Assembly (NCBI GenBank): GCA_022841465.1
Contig: JALHRL010000002.1
Coordinates: 124,001 to 188,000, forward strand
DNA length: 64,000 nucleotides
Direction: 5' to 3'
Source of the DNA: Bacteroidia bacterium
GTDB lineage: Bacteria; Bacteroidota; Bacteroidia; B-17B0; Aurantibacillaceae
Positions 34,679 through 44,448 of this stretch are shown here, piece by piece (positions within the stretch are counted from its first letter, which is position 1; each line of letters starts with the position of its first letter). A model generated the notes under the pieces. It saw only the letters and a program-made list of their open reading frames with translations. It searched no databases and had not been told where the DNA came from. The translations under genes were made by a program, and so were the position numbers.

Positions 34679-36059
34679 CTGATTTTAGTTTTTCGTAATC
34701 GGGTAAGCTTAATGAATTCCAATACTCACTTCTTTCGTGTTCATTTAAAACAAATTTTCCGAAAACCAGCCAATACGTTTTCTTTGACATAGAATGGAAA
34801 TGAATAATGTTGTTGCTGTATTGATAAGTTTGTGTAAGGTTTAATGAAACTCCAAGAGAAATAACAATAATCGTTACCAATTTTACAAGATTATTCCAAG
34901 CTGGTTTTTGCCATTTTTCAAAAATAAAATTTACAAAACAAGCTAGGGGAATTGCTAAATAAGCGAAATGTTGTACAAAACTTCGGGCAGCAAAACAACC
35001 TCCAAAAAACCAATCCCACCAACAGCTTATTATATAAATATTTAATATGGTAATAAAAATCAAAACAATTCTTAATTCTCTTAATTTATCTTTCATAAAA
35101 TAAAATCCAACAAAAGCTAATAAAATTAAAGGGGTGTATACAAACAATCCTTTTCTATAACTAAACAATACATTTATAATTTGCGGGTCTGTCCAAAAAA
35201 AACGTTCATCTCCATAAGAAAAATACAAATAATGCCCAGTACGAGAATACCAAAACAGCATTTGTGGCAACCAAACTAAAAACGCTGCAATTAGCATTGT
35301 TAAGACATATTTATAGTTTCTAATGAAGAAAAAAAGCTTTTCTTTCCATTGAAATTTTCCAGCTATAGGCCAAAAGAGTAAAAGAAAAACAATCATTACA
35401 TCTGTTGGCCTTATTAAAGCAACCAAACCTATAATTAATCCTAATAAAACAGAAAGACCAAAGGTTTGTTTAATGTGCCAATGATAATTTACCAATAGAA
35501 ATGCGGAAAATAAAAAAAACAACATAGCGTGTGGCATTTCCGGCATAGCCACGCCATAATAAAATAGTGAGGTTCCTAAATACAAAATTGCTAAGGTTAT
35601 TGTTGTAATTTTTTCTGAAAAATATTTAATTAAATAATTACGCAATAAAAGCAAGCCTAGTAAAGCATACAGCATTGTACCCCAATGAATAGCCGTTGAA
35701 AAAGGTTCACTAAAACCATCCCTCGCGTCATTTTGATTAATTGCAATTTTTTGGCCTAATAAATAGAAAGGTGAGTATAAAAAAGCAACTCCATAGGTGG
35801 TTTTTGGAATATGTTTATTATCAAAAGGACATACCGGTAAATAACTTTGATTAAAACTTGGATTATTAAATTCAAATGAGCCATTATTGTTTAAATAAGC
35901 CGGTAAATAAGAATAATAGTTTGCAATATCCCAGGAAAAAGTATTTTGATTATTATGCCAACTGCGCCAGGCATCCATTGTAATAATAACAAAGCATGTA
36001 ACTGCAATTATAAATAAAATAGAAGGTTTGTAAATATTATTTATTATTCTTTCAAACAC
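34659..36059 (-). CDS. Multi-pass membrane glycosyltransferase-like protein (GT-C fold)
   Basis: 466 aa from a GTG start at 36059. About 11 membrane helices are visible. The first extracytoplasmic loop contains FSWDIANYYSYLPAYL and a YGVAFLYSPFYLLG segment, the type of loop that carries the catalytic acid in GT-C enzymes. GVAMPEMPHAML and ALIRPTDVM follow. The lack of a sequence-specific family name means a GT-C role is by analogy. Neighbouring GT2 and DUF2304 genes supply a plausible lipid-linked sugar donor. A TATATTTG box lies directly upstream (36065-36072), so a promoter may start here. Confidence 0.7.
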   Translation of the reverse strand: MFERIINNIYKPSILFIIAVTCFVIITMDAWRSWHNNQNTFSWDIANYYSYLPAYLNNNGSFEFNNPSFNQSYLPVCPFDNKHIPKTTYGVAFLYSPFYLLGQKIAINQNDARDGFSEPFSTAIHWGTMLYALLGLLLLRNYLIKYFSEKITTITLAILYLGTSLFYYGVAMPEMPHAMLFFLFSAFLLVNYHWHIKQTFGLSVLLGLIIGLVALIRPTDVMIVFLLLFWPIAGKFQWKEKLFFFIRNYKYVLTMLIAAFLVWLPQMLFWYSRTGHYLYFSYGDERFFWTDPQIINVLFSYRKGLFVYTPLILLAFVGFYFMKDKLRELRIVLIFITILNIYIISCWWDWFFGGCFAARSFVQHFAYLAIPLACFVNFIFEKWQKPAWNNLVKLVTIIVISLGVSLNLTQTYQYSNNIIHFHSMSKKTYWLVFGKFVLNEHERSEYWNSLSLPDYEKLKSGENRNQ

Positions 36060-36064
36060 TGAAG

Positions 36065-36072
36065 CAAATATA
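36065..36072 (-). promoter_or_regulatory. Possible -7 box upstream of the 466-aa GT-C gene
   Basis: Minus strand TATATTTG, 5 nt upstream of the GTG start at 36059. It matches TAnnTTTG exactly, but no -33 element is seen and the distance would make the transcript almost leaderless. It lies in the 76-nt gap between the two GT-C genes. Confidence 0.25.
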
Positions 36073-36135
36073 CAAAATTAACTGAGCAGCAGATAGTGCA
36101 GATGGCCATATAAAAACGAGTTCTTTTAAATCAAT

Positions 36136-37740
36136 CTATTTGTTTGGCAGCCTATAAACTATTAGCCCTCTATGCATCAACACAATTTCTCCTTGAAGTA
36201 ATCCAGGATAATTTTTATTGAATTTAGCAGAATCATTTAAAACTAAGTACTTAATTTCCGGATTATCTATCAATGTCTTTACATCTTCGGGGGTTTCTCT
36301 ATCTACAGTTGTTCCAATTTGATCCATTAAATACAAACTGCCGCAATAGGTATAATCAAAAGCACTTATAAATTTATCTGTTCGTTTAATATTTAGTTTT
36401 CTAAGTTTTGGTTCAATATCTTCATATGCTCTATAATCGCCCGTCCAATAATAAATAGCGCGCGTGTTCCGTTCATAGTATACTTTCTTGCAGTAGCGCA
36501 TAGATTCCTTTACGTTAAAAAACAATGCAACAATAATAATAGCATTTGAAAAATAATAATAGTTTATTGTAATTTTCTGAAGAGCATCTGCAAAGGTAAG
36601 CAGTAAAAAGAAAACACTTGGAAGCATTGCAATTATATAATAATCGTGATGTTTAAATTGATTAAGGAAAAAATAAATGTAACCAATTGACCCTAGAATA
36701 TTAAGCATTGTAATGGTAAATAAAAGACGATTTACATATTTATACAATAAAATTATGGCTATTAAAGCGCTTATTAATAAAACATAGGCCTCATAAGCGT
36801 AATAATAATTCAACCATAAATTTTTTACATACTCAAATACACCCATTAAACCTTCCCAACTATCAACCATTATTGGAGATAATGCAAAAGATTTGTTTCC
36901 ATAATAATTTGTTAACCAATTGGCATATTGATACCACCCAATTACTATTACAACACCAAAAAATATATAAACAAATATTTTTATATGGTTATTAAAGATT
37001 CTTATTTTCCCTTCGGTTTTAAAATAATTGAGTTTATCTAAAATTAATAAACATAAAATTACCATAAAAGTTAAAATAGCAGTTGCTTTAATTAAAGATG
37101 CTAGTGTGGCAAACAAAATAAATTTAATTAATTCTTTTTTTACTCCCGTTTCATAATAATTAAAAAAGAAATACCATGCCATTAATGTAAAGCCTAAGGA
37201 AGGCGCATCGGGCATAAAATTTGGTGTATAAAACAATAATACGGGTGATAAAGCCCCAGCTAAAACAATTAAAGCAGAAAGAAATTTACTTTTAATAAAC
37301 TTCCTCACTAATAAATTAAAATAAACAAAGCCAACTGCTACAATAATTAAACTTATTAAACGTAAATACATTTCATTAAACCCAAATAATTTATACATTA
37401 TTGCACCTGCATAATATATAATAGGAAACTCTCCACCGGTTACCCCTTCACCCTTAATATAACGTTGAATTTTTGGCTTAAAAAAATTCATATCGTCTTT
37501 ATAGTAGTTTAATGCTATAGAAGCTCTTTGCGATTGTGCCGATAAATGAACGGAAGAAGGACGATTATTAATAAACTTAAAAACACCAATATAATTTAGT
37601 GATGCTAAAAGCACAATAACAAAAAAAGCATTTGCAACATACTTTTTTAAAACAACATTTTTTATATGAAATTTCTTTTCAAATGAAGCAAAGTTTAACT
37701 CAAGTGAATTTAGTTTTTCTTTAAGTTGAACAAACATCAT
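36136..37740 (-). CDS. GT-C family membrane glycosyltransferase-like protein (ArnT/PMT-like)
   Basis: 534 aa. A cytoplasmic N-terminus is followed by a first TM near 32-52. A loop holds KDDMNFFKPKIQ and VTGGEFPIIYY, which resembles the acidic catalytic loop of ArnT/PMT-type enzymes. About ten further helices include YTPNFMPDAPSLGFTLMAW, and a C-terminal soluble domain (about 415-534) has DYRAYEDIEPKLR. Such enzymes use polyprenyl-phosphate-linked sugars at the outer face of the membrane. Two adjacent ATG codons are possible starts; the first overlaps the upstream lipoprotein gene by 4 nt. Acceptor unknown. Confidence 0.75.
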   Translation of the reverse strand: MMFVQLKEKLNSLELNFASFEKKFHIKNVVLKKYVANAFFVIVLLASLNYIGVFKFINNRPSSVHLSAQSQRASIALNYYKDDMNFFKPKIQRYIKGEGVTGGEFPIIYYAGAIMYKLFGFNEMYLRLISLIIVAVGFVYFNLLVRKFIKSKFLSALIVLAGALSPVLLFYTPNFMPDAPSLGFTLMAWYFFFNYYETGVKKELIKFILFATLASLIKATAILTFMVILCLLILDKLNYFKTEGKIRIFNNHIKIFVYIFFGVVIVIGWYQYANWLTNYYGNKSFALSPIMVDSWEGLMGVFEYVKNLWLNYYYAYEAYVLLISALIAIILLYKYVNRLLFTITMLNILGSIGYIYFFLNQFKHHDYYIIAMLPSVFFLLLTFADALQKITINYYYFSNAIIIVALFFNVKESMRYCKKVYYERNTRAIYYWTGDYRAYEDIEPKLRKLNIKRTDKFISAFDYTYCGSLYLMDQIGTTVDRETPEDVKTLIDNPEIKYLVLNDSAKFNKNYPGLLQGEIVLMHRGLIVYRLPNK

Positions 37741-38264
37741 TTCTCACTCCTTTTAATAAATACCTCCAAAGAATCAACATCGTAAATTTCTTTATCTGAA
37801 TTCCCCAAAAAAGCAAATACTTGAATTTTACTATATAAAGGATCCCACGATTCGTTTTTCAAATGTACACTGTCTTTAAACCTACACCATTCATTAACTT
37901 CTGTAAAATGATATCTCAAAGACAACCCATTCCAACTTAAAACGGTTCCTTTATCATCATAGGCACAAACATTAATATATGCGTTAGAGTGCGCATAATT
38001 TGTTCTTGCTCTTCCTTTAAATACAACCTCATATTCTGCTTTTGGATTTAAAGAATCAAGGCCATGTAAAAAAAACAAGCCGTGAGAATTTTGTTGTGTT
38101 AACCTTGAAAATTTATAACCGATAATTGAATCAGTTTTTAATTCCGCTGTTTGAATGTTATTACTATCGGAGATAATTAATTTATTTGCTACCATTTCAT
38201 ATTTCTCATTGCATGATGTTATCACTAATAATAAAAAAATATATAGTAGAAAATTAAAATACAT
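37737..38264 (-). CDS. Small predicted lipoprotein of unknown function
   Basis: 175 aa. The signal ends in LLVITSC, with the lipid-modified Cys at residue 18. The remainder looks like a beta-sandwich (alternating hydrophobic strands, e.g. EYEVVFKGRARTNY and AYINVCAYDDKG), similar to carbohydrate-binding or C-terminal adhesion modules, but no family is recognised. It overlaps scoB upstream by 1 nt (TAATG) and the GT-C gene downstream by 4 nt, so it is embedded in the envelope/glycan gene run. Confidence 0.6.
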   Translation of the reverse strand: MYFNFLLYIFLLLVITSCNEKYEMVANKLIISDSNNIQTAELKTDSIIGYKFSRLTQQNSHGLFFLHGLDSLNPKAEYEVVFKGRARTNYAHSNAYINVCAYDDKGTVLSWNGLSLRYHFTEVNEWCRFKDSVHLKNESWDPLYSKIQVFAFLGNSDKEIYDVDSLEVFIKRSEK

Positions 38265-38920
38265 TATAATTCCATCTCCTTTATATCACCTTCCACAATT
38301 AATTTTCCGGCGGTTGCCTTTTTAATATCTTCTACGCTTACGCCTGGGGCACGTTCTAGTAATTTAAAACCGCCGCCAGGCACAATTTCGTATACGCCCA
38401 ATTCTGTAACAATTTTTTTAACGCACTTAATTCCTGTTAAAGGTAAATCGCATTTTGGTAATAACTTAGATTGGCCTGCTTTATTAACTTGCTGCATGGC
38501 TACTATAATATTTTTGGCACTGGCAACTAAATCCATGGCGCCACCCATACCTTTCACCATTTTACCCGGAATTTTCCAATTGGCAATATCGCCGTTTTCA
38601 CTCACCTCCATTGCTCCCAAAATGGTAAGGTCTACTTTTTGTGCGCGAATCATTCCAAAACTCATGGCACTATCAAAAATAGATGCCCCATGCAATAAAG
38701 TAACGGTTTGTTTACCCGCATTAATCAAATCAGCGTCTTCTTCTCCTTCAAAAGGAAAAGGACCCATACCTAAAATTCCATTTTCACTTTGCAGTTCAAC
38801 ACTAAAATTTTCCGGAATATAGTTTGCTACCAAGGTAGGTATTCCAATTCCAAGATTAACAAACATTCCGTCTTTTACTTCCTTTGCAATTCTTTTGGCA
38901 ATTCCGTTTTTGTCTAGCAT
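38264..38920 (-). CDS. scoB: 3-oxoacid CoA-transferase subunit B
   Basis: 218 aa, normal length. VNLGIGIPTLVANYI (about 21-35) and LQSENGILGMGPFP (about 43-56, containing the catalytic Glu of SENG) identify the beta subunit. GGAMDLVASAKN and ITELGV-type segments also fit. With subunit A it transfers CoA from succinyl-CoA to acetoacetate or a related 3-oxoacid. The alpha-subunit gene scoA lies at 41345-42058, separated by an MBOAT/SGNH-like pair, whereas the two are normally adjacent. The gap to the preceding gene is 1 nt. Confidence 0.94.
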   Translation of the reverse strand: MLDKNGIAKRIAKEVKDGMFVNLGIGIPTLVANYIPENFSVELQSENGILGMGPFPFEGEEDADLINAGKQTVTLLHGASIFDSAMSFGMIRAQKVDLTILGAMEVSENGDIANWKIPGKMVKGMGGAMDLVASAKNIIVAMQQVNKAGQSKLLPKCDLPLTGIKCVKKIVTELGVYEIVPGGGFKLLERAPGVSVEDIKKATAGKLIVEGDIKEMEL

Positions 38921-38921
38921 T

Positions 38922-39932
38922 TTATTTTATTTTTAACTGTGATACAACTTTTTTTGCAATAGCAATTCTTCCTCTGTAATTATAATGTTCAGTAGTCCAG
39001 TTTTTGTCTAAAAAGTCATTTATTCCCGCAGACTCTAAATTATCAACAACAACAACTCCCATTTTTGAATATCTGTTAACCAAGTAATCTCTGTTATTTC
39101 GCATTAAAAATACTAAATCCTTTCCAACTAACGAATCTGCCTTGGCTACATTTTCGGCCAAAATATTAAAATATGTTTGTACTCCATTTTCTTTGCACCA
39201 GGCAACTATTTCATCAAAATCTTTAATGCGTGGATTATTCTCATCTATATTAAATGCGTATGCCTTTATATAGTGCGCTGCCAGGGTAATTTTGTCCATG
39301 TCCCATGAACCATCGGGCTTTAACCAACCTCCGTTAGCCATGGCATTATCCCATTCGCGCACGGTATTGTACTTAAATTGATAAGGGAATTTTAGTCTAT
39401 TTGTTCTCCATTCTTTCTGTAGTAACGAGTCCCGTTCTGCAATAGACAAATCTTCAGCGTTTTTTAATGAAAGTAAAAATCGGTTTACAATTTTTGGCTT
39501 GTTATTTAGTAAACGAACAGATCTAATTAAAGGTGTTTCCAGCTTTGAATGAATCCAGGCTCCATCAAAAGAACGTAAATTCATGGTAACTATAATGGCT
39601 TTCGGTAAATTTAGTTTCATTTCTTTCATCCAATACTTATAAATTCCGGCATGCACAGCGGGTGTATCAATGGTTACCATTTTATACTGAGGCGCATAAA
39701 ACTGAATTAGTTCTGAAATATATAATTGTGTGGAATCATTTCCATCAACCGTAAAATTAGATGATTCGCCAAAATACACAATATCAACGCCCTCCGGTAA
39801 GTTTTTACATTGATAAGCGCAAGAAGAAATGTTTTTTAAGTCGGCTGGATATATTGTAAATACATAAATAACATTTACCAAAGCTATTACAGCTAATAAA
39901 AGAAGCGACTTATATATTACTTTTTTAAACAT
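38922..39932 (-). CDS. SGNH-like extracytoplasmic protein, partner of MBOAT
   Basis: 336 aa. A membrane anchor at about 7-28 is followed by an extracytoplasmic domain. VYFGESSNFTV near 52 resembles a GDS-type nucleophile block and TTEHYNYRGRIAIAK near 315 a C-terminal D/E-x-x-H-type block. These are spaced as in SGNH hydrolases, but the match is loose. It starts 1 nt inside the upstream MBOAT gene's stop codon (TAATG), so the two are coupled, like AlgJ/AlgX with AlgI. The likely role is transferring acyl groups to a surface polymer. It is not closely similar to the protein at 32284-33588. Confidence 0.6.
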   Translation of the reverse strand: MFKKVIYKSLLLLAVIALVNVIYVFTIYPADLKNISSCAYQCKNLPEGVDIVYFGESSNFTVDGNDSTQLYISELIQFYAPQYKMVTIDTPAVHAGIYKYWMKEMKLNLPKAIIVTMNLRSFDGAWIHSKLETPLIRSVRLLNNKPKIVNRFLLSLKNAEDLSIAERDSLLQKEWRTNRLKFPYQFKYNTVREWDNAMANGGWLKPDGSWDMDKITLAAHYIKAYAFNIDENNPRIKDFDEIVAWCKENGVQTYFNILAENVAKADSLVGKDLVFLMRNNRDYLVNRYSKMGVVVVDNLESAGINDFLDKNWTTEHYNYRGRIAIAKKVVSQLKIK

Positions 39933-41341
39933 TAAAATTGAAAATATATAAATGGTAAATTATCCATACCCGACATTCCCATTAATAAAAAAAGTAAAAG
40001 CACGTAAACAGACCAGCGCAAAATCGGTTTTTTTACATGAAGCCAATTATCAATTCTGCTCTTGTACAATAAAACATCTGTGATGATAATTATTAAAACA
40101 AAAAATAGGGCATAGTTTATTTGAAGTTGATTTAATGGAACGTGCCAGTTTTTCAAGAAGGCCTTTATAATATCCTTTGCTTTTTCAAATGACTCTGCTC
40201 TGAAAAAAATCCAGATAAAAGAAACCAGCACAAACGTTTTAATACCTAAAAATAAATTGAGCACACTAAACCCTTCTTTAATCTTTACTTTAAATAAATA
40301 ATTAAATAAGCGCTCAAATAAATAAAAAGCGCCATGCAAAAGCCCCCATACAACAAAGGTCCAACTGGCGCCATGCCATAAGCCGCTTATAAAAAAAATA
40401 ACTAAAATATTAAATACCCATTTTGCATTGCCTAAACGGCTGCCACCAAGGGGTATGTATACATATTCTCTAAACCATGATGTTAGCGATATATGCCAGC
40501 GTTTCCAAAAATCGTTTATACTGGTTGCCAAATAGGGTGTTTTAAAATTGTCTATCAAATGAACTCCCAATAAACGTGCTGCACCAATGGCAATTGTTGA
40601 GTACCCGTAAAAATCAGCATATATTTGAAATGAAAATAAAACAATTGCTGCAAAAACTTCTAACGAATGAAATTCCATTGGATTTGCATACACTTCGTTT
40701 ACAATGGGTGCAATGTTATCTGCTACGGCCATTTTTACAAATAAGCCAAACAATATTAAACGAAATCCATTTGAAAAATTATCGTAATTGAACTTAATCT
40801 CTTTTTTTAATTCACTTCCCAATGTTTGATATTTTTCAATTGGACCCGCCACCATTTGCGGAAAAAACAAAACATAATTTGCAAAATATCCTAAATGTTT
40901 TTCTGCCTTTTGATTTCCCCGATATACTTCAATGGTGTAAGCCATTGATTGAAACGTATGAAAAGAAAGGCCAATTGGAAGTATGATATCTAAATTGGTA
41001 GGAGTATATGTTGCGCCAAAAACTTTAAAAACACCTTCTAAGTTTTCATTTATAAAATGAAAATACTTAAAGAAAGCCAATAAAGCAACATTTGAAACGA
41101 TACTAAATACAAGATAAAATTTCTTGAGTTTTTTATCGTGAACTTGCTCAATGGTTAATCCTGAAATGTAATCAATTAAAATAATTGCAAATAAGATAAG
41201 AATGTACTTTGGCACAAAGCACATATAAAAATAACAACTTGAAATAAAAATAAGTATCCAACGAAATTTCGGGGGCAAGATATAGTACATTGCCACCACC
41301 AATGGTAAAAAAAACAAAAAATGTACTGAATTAAAAAGCAT
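39932..41341 (-). CDS. MBOAT family O-acyltransferase (AlgI-like)
   Basis: 469 aa with about 11 membrane helices. LFFPQMVAGPIEKY near 160, FWKRWHISLTSWFREYVYIP near 277 and SGLWHGASWTFVVWGLLHGAFYL near 315 (catalytic His) are the family marks. It would carry acyl groups across the inner membrane to the SGNH-like protein encoded next (1-nt overlap). The pair sits between scoA (3-nt gap) and scoB (1-nt gap). It is a paralogue of the MBOAT at 30866-32287 but clearly diverged. Confidence 0.93.
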   Translation of the reverse strand: MLFNSVHFLFFLPLVVAMYYILPPKFRWILIFISSCYFYMCFVPKYILILFAIILIDYISGLTIEQVHDKKLKKFYLVFSIVSNVALLAFFKYFHFINENLEGVFKVFGATYTPTNLDIILPIGLSFHTFQSMAYTIEVYRGNQKAEKHLGYFANYVLFFPQMVAGPIEKYQTLGSELKKEIKFNYDNFSNGFRLILFGLFVKMAVADNIAPIVNEVYANPMEFHSLEVFAAIVLFSFQIYADFYGYSTIAIGAARLLGVHLIDNFKTPYLATSINDFWKRWHISLTSWFREYVYIPLGGSRLGNAKWVFNILVIFFISGLWHGASWTFVVWGLLHGAFYLFERLFNYLFKVKIKEGFSVLNLFLGIKTFVLVSFIWIFFRAESFEKAKDIIKAFLKNWHVPLNQLQINYALFFVLIIIITDVLLYKSRIDNWLHVKKPILRWSVYVLLLFLLMGMSGMDNLPFIYFQF

Positions 41342-41344
41342 GTA

Positions 41345-42058
41345 TTAAGCGCGCTTTCTTACAGTTCTTTGTTCAATTCGTTTTTCGTAATTCTTTCCTT
41401 CAAAAATGCGGTGCACATAAATGCCCGGTGTATGAATATGATCAGGATCTAATTCTCCGGCAGGTACTAAATGTTCTACCTCAGCAATTGTAATTTTTCC
41501 GGCCATTGCCATTAAAGGATTAAAATTACGCGCAGTACTTTTGTAAATTAAATTTCCGGCGGTATCACCTTTCCATGCTTTTACAATGGCAAAATCGGCC
41601 TCAAAGGCTTTTTCCATTAAATATTCTTTCTCTTGTCCGTTATAATTAAACTTACGTGTTTCTTTTCCTTCTGCAACTTCAGTACCAACTCCGGCAGGCG
41701 TATAAATTACCGGCATACCATAACCGGCAGCTAAACAACGGGTGGCTAAAGTTCCCTGAGGAATTAACTCCACTTCTAACTCGCCACTTAGCATTTGTCT
41801 TTCAAATTCATCATTTTCTCCAACGTATGAAGAAATCATTTTTTTAATTTGTTTGGTTTGAAGCAAAAGCCCTAAACCAAAATCGTCTACCCCTGCATTA
41901 TTGCTAATTGCTGTAATTCCCTTTGTTCCCATTTTAATTAATTGGGTAATACAATTTTCAGGAATTCCACACAAACCAAAACCTCCAAACATTATTGTTT
42001 GATTATCTTTTACATCTTTTAATGCTTCTTCTGCGTTTTTTATTACTCTGTTTATCAT
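41345..42058 (-). CDS. scoA: 3-oxoacid CoA-transferase subunit A
   Basis: 237 aa. [16 protein letters not shown] (about 22-37) is the CoA-transferase family I signature. [41 protein letters not shown] and [22 protein letters not shown] follow the standard order, and [10 protein letters not shown] ends the domain. It forms the alpha subunit of an acetoacetate/3-oxoadipate-type CoA-transferase with scoB. It follows the PBP1A gene by 12 nt and precedes an MBOAT gene by 3 nt, so scoA and scoB are separated by two unrelated genes. Confidence 0.94.
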   Translation of the reverse strand: MINRVIKNAEEALKDVKDNQTIMFGGFGLCGIPENCITQLIKMGTKGITAISNNAGVDDFGLGLLLQTKQIKKMISSYVGENDEFERQMLSGELEVELIPQGTLATRCLAAGYGMPVIYTPAGVGTEVAEGKETRKFNYNGQEKEYLMEKAFEADFAIVKAWKGDTAGNLIYKSTARNFNPLMAMAGKITIAEVEHLVPAGELDPDHIHTPGIYVHRIFEGKNYEKRIEQRTVRKRA

Positions 42059-42070
42059 AACGTATATTAA

Positions 42071-44326
42071 TTACAAATTATCAAATTCACTTGGTGTAAT
42101 TTCCTCCTGAAAATTATCTGCATCGTATTTACTGCAATCTAATTCCAGATTTGGATCTAAATTTTTTGGTCTTGGAAATTCGCCATTGGTAACTTTTAAT
42201 GTTTTATCGGCATACACTTTATTAAAAAACTTTCCCCAAATTGGCAATGCCATGGTAGCACCCTGGCCTTCAACCATGGAGTTAAAATGTATGCTTCTGT
42301 CTTCGCCGCCAACCCAGGCCCCCGCAACTAACTCCGGTGTTAATCCTAAAAACCAACCATCGGCATTGTTTTGTGTTGTGCCCGTTTTACCTGCAATTTG
42401 ATTAAATAATTTGTAGCGTCCTCTTAACCTAGATCCTGTACCACCATCTACTACACCGCGCATTAATTGTATCATGGCGTATGCTTTTTCTTCACTAAAT
42501 ACCTCATCGCTGTTCGGTATAAACTCTTCCAACACTTTCCCGTTTTTATCTTCAATACGGGTAATAAAAGTGGGCTGAATATAGGTTCCTTTATTTGCAA
42601 AAGTTGAAATAGCCCCCACCATTTCAAAAACGCTTATATCTGGTGTACCTAAACAAATGGAAGGCACTTCCGGAATTTCAGAAGTAACCCCAAGGCGTTT
42701 AACCAAATCAACCACTGCATGCGGACCATACTGTTTCATTACCCAAGCAGTAATGTAATTAATAGAATTGGCCAATGCTTTTTTAAGTGTTAGCATTTTG
42801 CCGTTGTTTTTATCATTAGGTCCGTCAGAATTACTTGGACACCATTCTTTTCCATCGGGCAAAGTAATACATGTTCTAACGTTGGGCACTTGGTGGCAAG
42901 GACTTAATCCTTCTTGTATTGCCAAAGCATACACAAATGGTTTAAATGTTGAACCAACCTGACGTTTACTAACCTTTACATGATCGTACTTGTAATGCTT
43001 ATGATTTATACCACCCACCCAAGCTTTTACATAACCTGTTTGTGGTTCCATGGCCATAAAACCGGTTTGTAAAAACGATTTGTAATATTTAATACTGTCG
43101 AATGGCGTTAAAACCGTATCTATATCTCCTCGCAAACTATACACCCGCATGGCTACAGGTTTGTGAAAAGTTTGCTCAATGCTTTCGTGCGATAAACCCT
43201 GTTGTTTTAAAACGCGGTAACGCTCGCTTCGTTTCATAGAAGCATTCATTATACTTTTTATTTCATCTTTAGAAACATTCCATGCAAAAGGGGCATTGCG
43301 CTTTGTTAAACACTCTTTACTAAATATTTTTTGTAAATCGTGCATGTGTTCGCTAACTGCTTCTTCGGCATAACGCTGCATACGCGAATCAATAGTGGTA
43401 TATATTTTTAAACCGTCTCTGTAAATATTATAAGGTTTACCGGTTTCAGGATTGATGTGTTTTTCGCACCAGGTTTTTAAAAAATTATCGCGTAAATATT
43501 CTCGGAAATAAGGTGCAGGGCCTTCGTTATGATCTTCCGGTTGAAAATTAATTCCTAATTCTGTTTCTCTTAATTTGTTGTATTTTTCTTCAGGCAAGTA
43601 TCCATACTTTACCATTTGCTTTAAAACTACATTACGACGCTGCTTTGCTCTTTCAGGAAAACGAATTGGATTAAATAACGCAGGGTTTTTTGCCATACCC
43701 ACCAACATGGCCGCTTCTTGTATTTCTAAACTATCGCACGATTTATTAAAGTAAATATTTGACGCAGATTTTATGCCAACAGCTAAGTTTAAAAAATCAA
43801 ACTTATTTAAATACATGGCCATAATTTCTTCTTTCGTATAACTTTTCTCAAGGCGAGTAGCGGTAATCCACTCCTTCATTTTTCGAATTACCAAGCCGGG
43901 CTTGCTTAATTTTTCGCCTCGTGGATACATCATTTTAGCCAACTGTTGCGTAATGGTACTTCCACCACCGCTGCTGCCTCCGCCAAAAATTCCGGAAGCT
44001 GCCCTTAATAAAGCTTTTACATCTACTCCACTGTGCTCGTAAAAGCGTGCATCTTCTGTTGCAATTAAAGCCTCCACCAAATCTTTGTCTAAATTTTCAA
44101 ACTTAACATTAACTCGGTTTTCGCTGTAGTATTTTCCCAATACTTTTAAATCGCTGCTGTATACTTCAGTAGCTAAATTGCTTTTGGGGTTTTGCAATTC
44201 TTCTACGCTTGGTAAATCGCCAAAAACACCTAGTGAAATAAGAAATAATAACAAGAAAAGCACGGCAAAGGGTCCCCAAATCCAAATCCAAACCCACTTA
44301 ATATATTTGTTGCTTTTTGCTGTCAT
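42071..44326 (-). CDS. Class A penicillin-binding protein (PBP1A type)
   Basis: 751 aa. One membrane anchor lies at about 11-33. The GT51 transglycosylase domain (about 60-240) has EDARFYEHSGVD with the catalytic Glu, and STITQQLAKMMYPRG. The transpeptidase domain has STFKPFVYALA near 460 (SxxK), NSIN near 523 (SxN) and AGKTGTTQNNADGWF near 645 (KTG). It polymerises lipid II and cross-links peptidoglycan in the periplasm. It heads a long minus-strand run that continues into scoA, two acylation genes, scoB and glycan genes. Confidence 0.95.
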   Translation of the reverse strand: MTAKSNKYIKWVWIWIWGPFAVLFLLLFLISLGVFGDLPSVEELQNPKSNLATEVYSSDLKVLGKYYSENRVNVKFENLDKDLVEALIATEDARFYEHSGVDVKALLRAASGIFGGGSSGGGSTITQQLAKMMYPRGEKLSKPGLVIRKMKEWITATRLEKSYTKEEIMAMYLNKFDFLNLAVGIKSASNIYFNKSCDSLEIQEAAMLVGMAKNPALFNPIRFPERAKQRRNVVLKQMVKYGYLPEEKYNKLRETELGINFQPEDHNEGPAPYFREYLRDNFLKTWCEKHINPETGKPYNIYRDGLKIYTTIDSRMQRYAEEAVSEHMHDLQKIFSKECLTKRNAPFAWNVSKDEIKSIMNASMKRSERYRVLKQQGLSHESIEQTFHKPVAMRVYSLRGDIDTVLTPFDSIKYYKSFLQTGFMAMEPQTGYVKAWVGGINHKHYKYDHVKVSKRQVGSTFKPFVYALAIQEGLSPCHQVPNVRTCITLPDGKEWCPSNSDGPNDKNNGKMLTLKKALANSINYITAWVMKQYGPHAVVDLVKRLGVTSEIPEVPSICLGTPDISVFEMVGAISTFANKGTYIQPTFITRIEDKNGKVLEEFIPNSDEVFSEEKAYAMIQLMRGVVDGGTGSRLRGRYKLFNQIAGKTGTTQNNADGWFLGLTPELVAGAWVGGEDRSIHFNSMVEGQGATMALPIWGKFFNKVYADKTLKVTNGEFPRPKNLDPNLELDCSKYDADNFQEEITPSEFDNL

Positions 44327-44448
44327 ATATAAACTGTGGTAAAATTAGAAAATAATGTTAAATCACCTAAGATTCTTACAAAGTAAATATACCTGGTAAT
44401 GGTTAAATAAAATAAAATTGTATTTTTATAAAACAAAACATTCTAATT

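Noticed and set aside
38264-42058. Recent mobile-element insertion between scoA and scoB
   Set aside because: No transposase, inverted repeats, direct repeats or base-composition change was seen at the borders.
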